From contig CM053337.1 of the NCBI GenBank assembly GCA_028583605.1, positions 25,034,162 through 25,098,161 on the forward strand: a stretch of DNA of 64,000 nt, in the 5' to 3' direction. The notes under the pieces are model-generated. The model saw nothing but the letters and a program-made list of their open reading frames with translations. It was not told the origin of the DNA and ran no database searches. Shown here one piece after another: positions 46,561 through 56,931 of this stretch (positions are counted from its first letter, which is position 1; each line of letters opens with the position of its first letter). The stretch comes from Dastarcus helophoroides (taxonomy: Eukaryota > Arthropoda > Insecta > Coleoptera > Bothrideridae). Position numbers and translations under genes: made by a program.

Positions 46561-47074
46561 TGAAATTCGACTCAAATTTTACAGTATAAATTTGCACTAC
46601 ATTTTATTTTTTTTATTGTTATTCGGACTGCTTATCGAAAATTTGACTATTTATAAAAAATTTGTTGATTTTAATTCGATTTCAAGTGGGCATTATTTTA
46701 AAGTTTGCACATGGGCGGCTGATGTTTACACGGTGGGCCTGTTGAAAACGATGAACAAAAAAATTAAATGCTCTGGTTCTAACAACTTGATTCTTATGAA
46801 GCTGAAAAAATATATCAAAACTTCATAAAGGGACGACAAAAAAAATGCAAACCAAAAAACCGACTTATGTACATTGGTATGAACCTGGAGACTGCATTTT
46901 TGTGCTAAAGTTGATTAAATGAGGCAACAGTCAAAAGTCATTGCGAGCCGCAATGAATTTCAGGTTGGGCACCAAGGCAATGCTCGCGTTCAAACTGTTA
47001 CATTACGCGCACACTTTTTAAATATTCTCTGTATCTTCTATCGCACTTTTTAGGTTAGCAGAAAGAGTACTTAC
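46561..47074. other. Start of Rab23 intron 2, no gene
   Basis: Unique sequence following the exon 2 donor on the minus strand. It contains a second CGGTGGGCCTGTT motif (also at about 17560). A 78-codon plus-strand frame (46592-46828) has no recognised content. Confidence 0.45.
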
Positions 47075-47196
47075 TCAATTTGTCTCTCTAGAAAATCTAC
47101 GCCTATTGTCTTCTTGTAATCCTTGGTAAATGTGCCTTTGCAGTACCTTTGGATCATGCTCGACTTGCCTACTCCACCATTACCCACAATCACCAC
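47075..47196 (-). CDS. Rab23: Rab23 GTPase, coding exon 2
   Basis: A 122 bp exon with a CTAG acceptor and a GTAAGT donor, phase 0 in and two bases out. It encodes VVIVGNGGVGKSSMIQRYCK and then GTFTKDYKKTIGVDFLERQI, residues 12-51. GNGGVGKSS is the P-loop (G1), with Lys22 and Ser23 holding the nucleotide phosphate and magnesium; numbering agrees with mammalian Rab23, where Ser23 is the magnesium-binding serine. TIGVDF is the switch I/G2 region. Rab23 proteins are prenylated vesicle GTPases; known roles are negative regulation of Hedgehog signalling in mouse and planar cell polarity in Drosophila. The assignment to Rab23 rests on the whole exon set. Confidence 0.96.
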
Positions 47197-47308
47197 CTAG
47201 TAAGCAAGATGAATATTTTTAGATAATTTGACGTTACACGCTTTAGGCGCTTTAATCGGCGAGTAATTGGACGCCAGAGCTTCTCGATTACACAATTCAC
47301 CGCCTTAC
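47197..47308 (-). other. Rab23: Rab23 intron 1, 112 bp
   Basis: GT donor (GTAAGG) and CTAG acceptor on the minus strand. Short and free of repeats, in contrast to the next two introns. Confidence 0.85.
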
Positions 47309-47341
47309 CTTTAGGGCTACTTCAAGTTCTTCCTCACGCAT
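47309..47341 (-). CDS. Rab23: Rab23 GTPase, coding exon 1 with start codon
   Basis: Encodes MREEELEVALK, ends in phase 0 at AAG followed by GTAAGG, and joins exon 2 to give ALKVVIVGNGG. Fly Rab23 starts with a very similar acidic leader before the P-loop, which supports ATG 47341-47339 as the true start. The context AACAATGCG is acceptable for translation. Two short upstream ORFs precede it, the second overlapping the start codon. Confidence 0.88.
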
Positions 47342-47435
47342 TGTTAGGCCCGTGGCCCGTTTGAAATCCACCAGTGGGTCGAGCCGAGCTCGTCATCGTA
47401 CGGTGCCTTAGATAACCACCGGAATCATCTGAGCC
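47342..47435 (-). promoter_or_regulatory. Rab23: Probable Rab23 5' UTR segment with two upstream ORFs
   Basis: A good acceptor (TTATTTTCAG) ends at 47436, suggesting an exon starting at 47435 with an upstream non-coding exon that I could not place. Within it are ATG ATT CCG ... TAA (six codons plus stop) and an ORF starting MTSSARPTGG of 20 codons that ends TGA at 47336-47334, past the Rab23 ATG. If the transcript includes both, they should lower Rab23 translation. The exon boundary is inferred. Confidence 0.45.
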
Positions 47436-47441
47436 CTGAAA

Positions 47442-48300
47442 ATAAATATCGGGTGAGAAACGTGACTTTCGAATGATTAAAGGGGCGGTCATGTAATAAT
47501 AATAAATTGCAATAAATATAATAATAATGAATTGCAATATTAGATCATTAACCCGAAATTTAGCGCGTCATGTTCTCGACGTCTGGCATGTCGAGTTAAT
47601 TAGTTCTTTGACACTTAATTTCGCAACTTTGTTTAACAAAAATATCCTCGGTGATTTATAGCTGAGATGGCAGTTTTGGATGAAAGATATATAAAGAAAT
47701 GTCTCTTATAAATGGGAAAATGAATAGATAACTGCTTTCTAATGTGAGACTAATTCTTTTTCTATTCGTGAAACTTTTTCCGTTGAAGAGAAATTGTATT
47801 TATCTCGAAGAGTTGTGTCACAGTTGTCAATTATCTATTAGAGAATTGCAACTCACCTTTATTTCTATAATACTTAAGCCCATCCTTAACATTTTTTTAT
47901 TAATAGTAGTATTTGTGCGATGAACAGGATTAATCATTAGAATGTTGATTGTCTGTAATACGATAAGGGGAAAAAATAATGAGACATAAATGATTGGTAC
48001 ATAAAGGCCTATTACCTAAACATATTCTTGTATACACGGGGTGGTTCAAAGCTTGGTATTCAATTTTTTTCTTAAGTGGAAGTCTTTAAATTATTATAAT
48101 TTCTGAAAGGGCATTACATTCGTAATTTACCAGTGCGAAGTTTTTTGAATTTGCTTGTTGTTTTGTCAAGTTAGGTTAAGTTTCAGTGGTGCATCTATTG
48201 GGGGGTTACAGAGTGAGCTGCTCAAGAACCCTTTACGATGAGGGCCTATCAACATGTTTTCTTGAGCCCAATTTAGAATTGTGTTATAATTGACATAAAA
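47442..48300. other. Rab23 upstream region, promoter not resolved
   Basis: Non-satellite sequence upstream of the first coding exon. No convincing TATA/initiator pair stands out in this AT-rich DNA. A mariner-end-like TATACACGGGGTGGTTCAAA lies near 48032. Confidence 0.35.
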
Positions 48301-49425
48301 TTTTATAAATTAGAAAATTTTTCAGTTTTTCACTCAGAGCAAAAGTAATTTTTATTTATACGTTTTTGGTCTTTCTATTATCAAATGCAGTAGCGTGATC
48401 TCCATAAAAGTTTACAAACTATATCTTTCTTTTTTGCCAAATTCGAGTTTTTCTAGAAACTTCGAGGTTTTTAGACCTCATAATTTAATCTTAAAATGTT
48501 TACTTTTTTTTCAACACTTCTACTGTATTTTCAATATTTTAACTACAGTTTGCAAATTACAGTTGTTCTAGAAATTTTGAATTAGACGTCTAATTTTCAA
48601 TTTGTTTTTTCATTTTTGTTTTTTATTTTAAATTTACACTTTAACCAGTTTAAATTAAATTAAAATAAATTAAGTTTAAATTTCAAAACTCGATCAACTT
48701 TTGGGGGATTGTCTTAGAACTAAATTTTTACGATCTTCAAATTTCTCTCGTAATTTGAAACCTTTTTTTCAAGATTTTTCGTGTAAATTTAACATTTTTA
48801 TGTTTTCTATAATTTTTTGCTTGGGCTTTTTTCTGAAAATTTTTGCTGAAATTTTGATATTATGACTACTCCAAACATTTGAAATTTCAAAATAGTCTAT
48901 TCTAGTGTAACTGAAATTAAAACTAAAATGTTGAAATTAAACTTTTAACGGTGACCTGTTTCCTAAAGATTCTACTTTAATTTTCTATGTTTATCCCAAA
49001 GTTTATATTGTTCTAAAACCTGAACTTTTTATCCAAGGTCTTTACTCTTAAATTAATAGCTTTTGTCTATTTTCAAAACCTTCACTTTTAATCTATCATC
49101 TTTAGTCTCAAATTAAGAGCTTTCGACAATTTTTTCTGAGTTTTAATGTCAAAATTTTGTTCTTTTCTAAACCATACCATCATTTTTATACGAAGAACCG
49201 AATTTTATTTAATAATATCGACTGTTTTCTTGAACAATTTTTAACGTTCTTTTGAGATTTTTAAAAGTTATATTAACTCTCAAAAGAAATTTATCTTGCT
49301 ATTGGAGTATTGCGAGTAGGATGTCACATTTCTCTCAAAATTTACATTTTAATAATCAAAATTTTTTAATTGTTGCTTTAACATTCCGAGTTTTAACCTA
49401 AACTTAAAGTTTTTTTATTTTTTAA
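48301..49425. repeat. T-rich satellite-like block
   Basis: Loose TTTTAATCTTAAAATGTTT-type repeats, more degenerate than elsewhere. No gene. Confidence 0.5.
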
Positions 49426-49429
49426 GTTT

Positions 49430-49540
49430 AATTCACTCGCAGGAGGCAATCCCATTGTGCCTTCAAAGCACTGTGAGTAGGTTGCGAAAACAAGGATAGA
49501 TGGCGATAAACCGCCTTCTTAAACAAGGATAGGTTGCAAA
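49430..49540 (-). pseudogene. LINE reverse transcriptase C-terminal tail, copy 3
   Basis: On the minus strand it reads CNLSLFKKAVYRHLSLFSQP then THSALKAQWDCLLRVN and a stop, matching the NLSLFKK(A/G)V tails at 29790 and 39841. The WNSLP part is not preserved. Confidence 0.55.
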
Positions 49541-49739
49541 TTAATTCAAAATCTCTAGAAAATAGCAAACATTTCAAGGCAAGACACTCCAATTTACAAA
49601 AAGAGTCCAATTTCAGTTCAGTATCACTTCGGAAATTCAAATTAAATTTAATAATCAAAAATTTCCAAAATTTCTACTTAAATCCTACAAATTTGATTTT
49701 ATCGAGCAAAACGTCCATGTTTATCAAATTTTGAAGTTT

Positions 49740-50240
49740 AAGCTTGTTTAAGCTTCAAAAAGACAATATTTTCAAATATGTCGAATTTTTAAAAAAGTGA
49801 AATTTTTAAAAAAGTCGTTTTCAACAAAAGTCGAAATTTTCTGAGGAAGTTGGAATATTCAAAAAGCTGTCGAAATATTAGAAAAGGACCAAATTAAAAA
49901 AAAATGTCGAAATACTCAAAGCGGTCGAAATTTTCAAAGAAGACCAAATTTGAAGAAAAAATCGTAATATTGAAGAAAAACTAAGAGTTTTAAAAATGTT
50001 GAGCATTGAAACAAATCCGATATTTTTTCAATTTGTTAAAATTTGCAAAAAAGAGTCGAATTTTTAGAAAAATCCAAATTTTCACTAAGTCTAAATTTGG
50101 TCAAAACGTTAAAATTTGGTCAAGTTCGAAATTCTGAGAAGAAATTTAAATCTGTTAAAAAAATCACAATTTTGAAAAAACTGAAATCTTCAATAAAAGT
50201 CGACATTTTCAAATTATAAGGTTCAGATTTTTTTACTCCA
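49740..50240. repeat. A-rich satellite block
   Basis: AAAAAGTCGAAATTTTC-type repeats, opposite orientation to the preceding block. Confidence 0.7.
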
Positions 50241-50261
50241 CCTTTTTACCTTAGAGAGTCA

Positions 50262-50470
50262 AAAATTGAAATAAAAATCTTGTCCCCTGAAACCAAGAAA
50301 GATTAAAAAACACAACAAAGGTTGCTCTCACGCGTTTCGATAGCCAAGCTATCTTATTCAGAGAGATACTACTACTAGTACCTCTCTGAAGATGAAAGCT
50401 TGGCTGTCGAAACGCGTTAGAGCACCCTTTCTTGTGTGTGAAGATAACCAAGGACGAGTCTGTTCTACCA
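50262..50470. mobile_element. Foldback element with both hammerhead-like cores
   Basis: Left arm from TTGAAATAAAAATCTTG to GCGTTTCGATAGCCAAGC. Centre ACTACTACTAGTACC. Right core CTCT, CTGAAGATGAAAGC, GGCTGTCGAAACGCG, TTAGAGC. The right arm has an internal deletion: CCCTTTCTTGTGTG joins directly to TGAAGATAACCAAGGAC. It lies about 3 kb upstream of Rab23. Confidence 0.88.
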
Positions 50471-51277
50471 AAATTACAGAGTGAAGGTTAGAATCAGGAA
50501 TTTGCATACAAATAAATTCCAGCTAATTGTGTGATGTGATAAAAATTTCCAACTGTTCAATATAAAATTACACAAAATTCAAGTCTTTTCCCACCGTTTG
50601 GAATCTGGTTGTATAAGTGATTTTAAAATTTTGTAGAGTTTAACGATTCTTGTATAAAATACATTTTAATAAAGTTGCGTTATGCAGGATGCATTTAGAA
50701 TCTTGTCGACCACACATTAACCGACGAGAAAATTAATGAATTAATTACACCGGCCGGGGCATCTGGTATTCATGCATGGAATGAAAGATGTAATCTGCGT
50801 ATAAAACTCATTTATCGACAAGCCATCCGGGGAATAACAAGCGCGAAGGAAGTTACGTGGTAGGGTTTAACGAAGTACATAAACAACGCCAATTTTGACT
50901 AAAACAATTAGAAACTGATAGTGAAATTTGTAATCAAGAAATTTTAACGTCGATATTTTCTTGATATTTTTATTTTTGAACTATTGATTCTTTTACTAGA
51001 AATTTTGACTTTGTTTTAAATTAGAAATTTACATTTTGCCATTGAAGGAAATCTTTTACTTCTTTTATGTTCAATTTCAATTTGCTGTAAAATTTATATT
51101 TACGTCGACCTGTTTTTTTGAAAAATTACTTTCGATATATGATATATGTGGATTTGAAACTTTTGTATTTTCTCTTTGAAGGTTTAATCATAACTTCAAA
51201 ATTTTAACATCCTTTTTACTTTAGAGGTGAAATTTCGAAAAAAAATTATTACAAACCTTAAGCTTATCAAAAATTTT
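50471..51277. other. Unique segment upstream of Rab23
   Basis: Non-coding. 50690-50900 has a higher-complexity patch with TTAATGAATTAATTAC next to CCGGCCGG, which could be regulatory. No gene recognised. Confidence 0.4.
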
Positions 51278-51290
51278 AAGTTTAAAGTTA
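51278..51290. repeat. Target-site duplication of the I-type LINE (3' side of the element)
   Basis: AAGTTTAAAGTTA, repeated exactly at 52905-52917. Confidence 0.92.
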
Positions 51291-52904
51291 TTATTATTAT
51301 TATTATTTATAAGTTCGGTTATCACTGCGGCACTGAAGCTTTTGCCCGTTGTGCCCCCCACGATTATCTCATAATAGGCCCGTTCTTTTGAAGAACTCCA
51401 GAACCTCCGTTATAGGTATTTCCAGTATTGTCTTTGGTTCAGTCAGAGCATTTCCAAAGCTGGAATGTCTATCTCTTACCAGAGCCGGACATTCACATTA
51501 TATGTTCTTCTTCCCCTCCACACATTCTACAAGCAGAAATTTCTTTTATGACAATTGTTATAAGATGTTTCATTAGGGTACATTGTTCCTAAATACTCCA
51601 ACTTTCCACCTGAGCTAATTTTTGCTTAACTGTAATAGTTTTCTGGCTCTCTTTTCTGAGAGTCATCCGTGATTGCCTCAGACCATTGACATCCCTCCAA
51701 TGAGTGCTCTGTTATTTCCTTAGGAGTTCCTTTATTATCTCTTTTGCCGCTTTGTAAGCAATCAAACAAGTAGGTCCCGGAACTACTAGAACTACTAGCC
51801 CTTTTGGTTTAAACGTCTGCTCTTTCATTTCCTTCAATTCCCCGATGGGCCTCAACCCATCAAAATATAGCTGCATTGTGTTGTGTCAAGTTGCTTAGCT
51901 TATTAATACAATCTTTGACCTTTCTGGAGTTTATTTCATAAGCTCTCAGCCTATTTTGAGTTACTTGGCTGTCGCTATAGATCACAATTCTCGTGTTTTC
52001 ATAAGACTCCTGATCATTACTTTAGCACAGGTTGTAATTGTAGTAACTTCTGCCTGAAATACGGCTGGCAAAGATACCAGGTTTATGTAAAATTCATTTC
52101 TGGTGCTTTGCCGGTTATTCCCGCGCCACTACTTATCTTTATTTTGGATTCATTTGTGAACCAGACTGATTTACTCTCTCTCTTTCTGGTTCTACTAACT
52201 GCACTTCCCCTTGCGGTATTTCTACCCGGTAAGGTTTGTGAAAGTTGAGGATACTCTTTGTTTTGTCCGATGACATATTTAGGGCATGGTTCGCACAGAT
52301 CTGCTTGAATATTTCTGTATGACATGTTGATCTAGGTGATTCCATTCCATACTCATTTGTTTTCAGCCTGCAGGCTGCTGACATGGCCTCCGCCTCCACC
52401 ACCAGATGACGTTGAGGTATACATAGCAATGCTTCCATGGCTGCAGTGGTCATTGTTTGCATCGCCTCTGTTATTCCTAAACAAGCTAACCTTTGTACCT
52501 CGCTTAGTCTGATAACATTTTCTTTTTTTCTGGCTGTGTGCCACCAGATTAAAGAACCGTATGTTACTATGGGTACTACAACCCTAGAATATATCCAATG
52601 AACCATCGCTGGTCTGAGTCCCCATTGTTTTCCTATCATGCTTCTACAGCCCATAGGGCCTTAGGAGCTTTGGCAGTAATTTTTTCCACATGAGCACCTA
52701 AGCTAAGTTTGGTATATAAGGTAAGTCCCAAATATTTTACTTCCCTACTCAGCAAAATTTCTTGTCCCTTTAAACTAGGCATCTTTAAGTCATTAAGATT
52801 CCTTTTTTTAGTGAATGCAATTATCGTGGTTTTCGTAGGGTTCACTATTAGTCCCCCTGCTAAAAACCACTTTTCTGTAATATTCAGTGCCCGTTGCATT
52901 AATG
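51291..52904 (-). mobile_element. 5'-truncated I-type LINE with (TAA)n tail
   Basis: On the minus strand the element starts within the reverse transcriptase and ends in an (AAT)n run at 51306-51291 next to the target-site duplication. I-clade LINEs characteristically end in TAA-type repeats instead of poly(A), and carry an RNase H domain, which is also present here. Perfect 13 bp duplications on both sides (51278-51290 and 52905-52917) define the insertion exactly at 1614 bp. Confidence 0.92.
51800..52899 (-). pseudogene. I-type LINE reverse transcriptase C-terminus and RNase H, broken
   Basis: 52899-52636 encodes the end of the RT domain (GGLIVNPTKTTIIAFTKKRN, then KYLGLTL). 52654-52139 continues in another frame (WGLRPAMVHWIYSRVVVPIV, TYGSLIWW, EVQRLACLGITEAM), the usual thumb region of I/R1-type elements. 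Further on, GAGITG (near 52120) and IYSDSQVTQNRLRAYEINSR (near 51990) belong to RNase H. The final block WVEAHRGIEGNERAD (near 51860-51800) is preceded by a TGA and is the conserved end of that domain. The frameshift at about 52640 and several stops make it inactive. Confidence 0.88.
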
Positions 52905-52917
52905 AAGTTTAAAGTTA
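52905..52917. repeat. Target-site duplication of the I-type LINE (5' side)
   Basis: AAGTTTAAAGTTA, identical to 51278-51290. Confidence 0.92.
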
Positions 52918-53559
52918 AAATATATTGTTTTTGTGGCACCCACCGCTAATGAATATATGCATTCCACTTATTTGTTATTTTGTATTATAATAATATCTGT
53001 GTTTAGGTATCTTTGTAAATGTTGTAAATGTTCTAGTATTTTTAGTGGGAGTTATTTGGCTTTTGGGTGGACCTCATGCGTTTCCCTAATTGCACTTATG
53101 AGATGCACAATTCAATATTTCTTCTCTTGCTATCTAACTTCTTGTCATGTCTTACTCGGTAAGACAAGAAAAAGAAGTCGTTTCTATTCCCGTCTTGCCA
53201 ATTTCTTGCTGGTTTGATTCTGTTCTATAGCTTGTTTTAGGAAAATATTGAAAAAAGCAAGAAGTCTTGCTTCTTGCTAACTTTTGAACAAAAACACTTT
53301 CTCTTGCTAAAGGAACTTCTTGTTTTGTCTTATTCTTGCTCGCAAATTTTTATTTTTGTTCTTGGCGCAAGAAGCTCCATGGATCATAGACTTTTACGAA
53401 TATTCCGTCTAATCCGAATTCTCGTCCAAAGCTTCAAATAGAGGTGTGTCCAGAAGATCAAGTTGCTCGTTCATAAGTGTAATTTGTCTCGATTGTAAAT
53501 ATTTGCATTTCTATGGCTTCCAAGAAATTAAGTTTTCTGGTATTATTGCTAATATGTAA
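52918..53559. other. Non-coding stretch rich in CTTGT/TCTTGC words
   Basis: From about 53105 to 53370 words like CTTCTTGTC, TCTTGCTTCTTGC and CAAGAAG recur in both orientations, with a small hairpin GTCTTAC-TCG-GTAAGAC near 53149. Looks like a degenerate simple repeat or the relic of an unrecognised element. Confidence 0.45.
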
Positions 53560-53561
53560 TA

Positions 53562-55972
53562 CACCAATACCTCGCTTTGCGTCGTTTCGTGTTGCATTTT
53601 TTCGAAGTTGCGTCTCTGCTTAATTAGTACTAATTTTCACTGTGCGTCGTTAGATTTTCGAAATTGCGTTGTTTTGGGTTCGAGTCTTTAATTTTTCATT
53701 TGAAATTTTTTGAAATATTCTTTTTTTTCTAAAAGATGGCACCACTTTTGTTTCTAATTGCGCCATGTCATCAAAACTCGGGGATTCCCTTTCTAACCGA
53801 AAATCAACACAATTTTAATGCAGTTTTATTTTCACTTTGTTTTGGAAATTTTAAAGTTCAGTTTTAATTATGTAGTGTGTTGTGCTTTTTGTAACGTTTC
53901 AATTAGTGTGTTATGCTTTTTTCAAAAAAGAAAATTATAAACTTTTACGGGTTGTTTCTAGTTACAAAAAAGGTAAATATTTTTCCAATTTATTTATTGG
54001 CAGAATTATATTATTTTTTTTACATACCATTGTAATTTTTTTAGCCAAATGAGTGGAAAGGGTGCTGCTGGTAGAATTACCAAAAATTAAAAAAAAACTA
54101 TCAGCTTGGAGACAAAATTGGATATTCTGCAACGTGTTGATAAGGGAAAGAAGGCTGTGGAGATAGCAAAGGCTGTTGGTCTGGATGCAACAACTGTCAG
54201 AACTATTAGAGATCGAGATGGGGATAAAATAGGAGAGGCTTCAAAATCTGCAATATCATTAGATGCTAAGACGATGACCCGTACAAGTAGTGCTTTGATG
54301 ATCGAAATGGAGTCCTTGCTTTCTATTTGGATTGAAAATCAAGTGGCGCAGAGAATACCATTAAGAAAATGGTAATTCAGACGAAAGCAAAAAGCTTATT
54401 TGATGTCATAAAAAGTAAAGCAGAATCCAACGATAATGCTAGTGGTAGTAATACAGACAAGAATGAAACATTTGAAGCTAGTCAGGGCTGGTTTGAGAGA
54501 TTCAAGATTCGAGCAAATCTGCACAGCATTGCTCTTAAAGGCGAAGCAGCTAGCGCTGATTTAACTGCTGCAGAACGCTACAGAGTTAAAAGCATTAATT
54601 CATGAAGGTGGCTATGATCCGAAACAAGTCTTTAATGTTGACGAGACTGGGTTATTTTGGAAACGTCTACCTAACCGAACTTTCATATCTAAAACAGAAA
54701 AATCTGCGCCAGGATTTAAAGCTAGTAAGGATATACCCTTCTTCTTGGTGGTAATGCAAATGGTGATTTCAAATTTAAACCATTTCTCATTTATCAATCA
54801 GAAAATCCAAGAGCTATAAAGGTTGTTCAACGAATCTGCTTCCTGTCCACTGGCGAGCAAACAAAAAAGCATGGATGATAACATCATTATTTCAAAACTA
54901 GGTTTCAACTTGTGCTATTCCAGAAATTAAAGCTTATTGCAACAAAGAAAACCTAAACTTCAAGGCTTTGGTCCTAGTAGACAATGCTCCTGGCCACCCA
55001 GTTTATGTTGATGAGTTGTCAGAAAACGTAACTTTTAAAAGTTATTACCTTCGACGAACATTTAAACTTTTTTTCAGTGAGACTGATGGACAAGATAAGC
55101 CTACCATGCTGGAGTTTTGGAAAAAGTTCAACATTATGAAAGCCATAGAAATTATTTCCGATTCGTGGTCATGTTGCATGAATGGTGTTTGGCGCAAAAT
55201 ATGGCCTGAATGTGTTCACCGAATATGCGCTGCAGAAGTTGATGGTACACCAGCTGTTCGTCATGAAATTTCTAATTTAGCTAGAGAGTCTAATTTTCAA
55301 TGTATGGAGGAGACTGACATAAATGAATTGCTAACCTCGCACAACCAACAATTCTCTAATGAAGAACTATTGCAACTGGAATTGCAATTTGCTAATGAAG
55401 AAGATGACAGTGACCGTTCAATAGAAATCTCCGAAGAACAAAATTTAACCTTCAAACAAATTTCCAAATCGATGTGTTTGATTGACGAAGCTATGGAGAT
55501 TTTTTTCAAAAAAGATCCTGACAGCGGAAGTTTTAAAGTGTCCCAGGCGGTAGCTACGAATATCAATTGATACAAGGTAATTTATTTTACGTTGAAAAAA
55601 AAGCTGTTCAGCAAACACTGGACCAATTTTTTGTGAAAGAAAGCTGACTTACGACAACAGCCTCTATGGACTGATCAGACAGTGATTAATTTTAATTTTG
55701 TTTTTCATAAATTAATTGAATAGTTTATTTTGTTTTAATTGAATACTTTTTTTTTGTTTTTTGTATGTATGTGATAACATTTATATTATTTTTGTTTTTA
55801 AAATGTTTACTTTGTACAATTTTCTTTTTAAAAAGTAGTATTTTTGTAACCCTGGAACCTATCTTCGATATTTATATGGTTTGCTAGAGAAAATCTTAAT
55901 TTACTTTGCGTCGTTTCAATTTGCGTCGTGTTTTTTTAGAACGTAACCCCGACGCAAAGTGAGGTAATGGTG
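53562..55972 (+). mobile_element. Tigger/pogo DNA transposon, 2411 bp
   Basis: Flanked by TA (53560-53561 and 55973-55974). The terminal inverted repeats start CACCAATACCTCGCTTTGCG on the left and CACCATTACCTCACTTTGCG on the right (minus strand). The length, TA target and ACCTCG...TTTGCG end resemble Tigger elements. Further GCGTCG-containing sub-repeats occur near both ends (53578-53650, 55905-55955). Confidence 0.95.
54049..55647 (+). pseudogene. Tigger-type transposase, broken and lacking the third catalytic Asp
   Basis: Begins MSGKGAAGRITKN then a TAA at 54088-54090, followed by a CENP-B/psq-type helix-turn-helix (LDILQRVDKGKKAVEIAKAV), a second binding part (SQGWFERFKIRANLHSIALK), then the DDE domain: FNVDETGLFW (first Asp, 54640) and LVLVDNAPGHP (second Asp, 54980). 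The block expected next, which contains LPPNTTS and QPMDQG with the third Asp, is absent: SENV joins directly to TFKSYYLRRTF near 55030. It continues through EFWKKFNIMKAIE and MNGVWRKIWPE to a TLDQFFVKES end (stop 55645). Frameshifts occur near 54365, 54595, 54740 and 55570, and there is a stop near 54900. Confidence 0.93.
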
Positions 55973-55974
55973 TA

Positions 55975-56930
55975 CTTCTACTTTGTTCGCGCATGTAAGT
56001 TTATGAATATTTGTAGGAGTCTGTGATCCATGGAGCTTGTTAGCATGACAGCGGCTAAACAAATTGCTGGTATAACCACCAATGATGTTGCAAAGCGAAA
56101 TCTGGTCCGGTCTTAGCAAATTTAATAGAAATATCCTTGAATTTGTTATATCTTTTGTCGTTTTAATTGTTAATAAAATTTAATAGTTATGAATGTTGAA
56201 GAATTCTACAAAGGGAGGGTGGGAAAGGTCCATTGAAAGCTACTTAAAATTGAAAGATACAGTGATGCACGGAAAGAGCAGACTTGTGTTTATTTAACGA
56301 TGGCACCTAGAATGAAGAGCGAGAGTAGTACCAGCTATCGTAAAGAGTAAAAGATGTACTCACATGGGTACTCGACGAGAAATGCAACGGACCATAGCGA
56401 CTATTCGATAATGCAACTCTGCTAATGCATGAGAATGGGTCACTAACCTCACGGCAAGGTCGCTCTAAGAAAGACCTTTCTTTCTTAGAAGCAATGATAT
56501 AGGTTTTTGCAGGAAAATAATTCCCCTTAGAAGCTTGACCAATTAAGGAGAGGATCAATTAACGAATAAGATAACGTTTTTTAAGAAATTAATAAGCAGG
56601 AAGATGGTTTTTCATGAAATTCCCCATAGCGTCCAATGCGATTATATCATATAGACTCTTAAGTGAGTTTGAATGTTACCTAACAAGAGTAGTACCAAAA
56701 GGTTCCATACCTGAAAATAAAGTACCTAACACTTTCAAGATCACTCGGTCCCAATCACTCTCAATCACTGGCCTATGAACGAAGTAAATAAGGAAATTTT
56801 TGTGCTTATTTTCATCATTCAGGTTGGTATCTCATCTTCTAAAAGGTAGATTAATCATGACATTCGAGCGCTAACACCAAAATCGAAATAGTTAAATAAA
56901 AACTATCAAAGAGCAATAAATATTTCACGC
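55975..56930. other. Unique intergenic stretch, no gene recognised
   Basis: Non-repetitive. Minus-strand frames at 55916-56119 and 56307-56558 have no known motif and no splice or start context that convinces. Confidence 0.4.
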
Positions 56931-56931
56931 T

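Noticed and set aside
53680..53700. GGTTCGAGTC, resembling a tRNA T-arm/B box
   Set aside because: No matching acceptor stem, anticodon arm or A box around it, and it lies inside the Tigger element.
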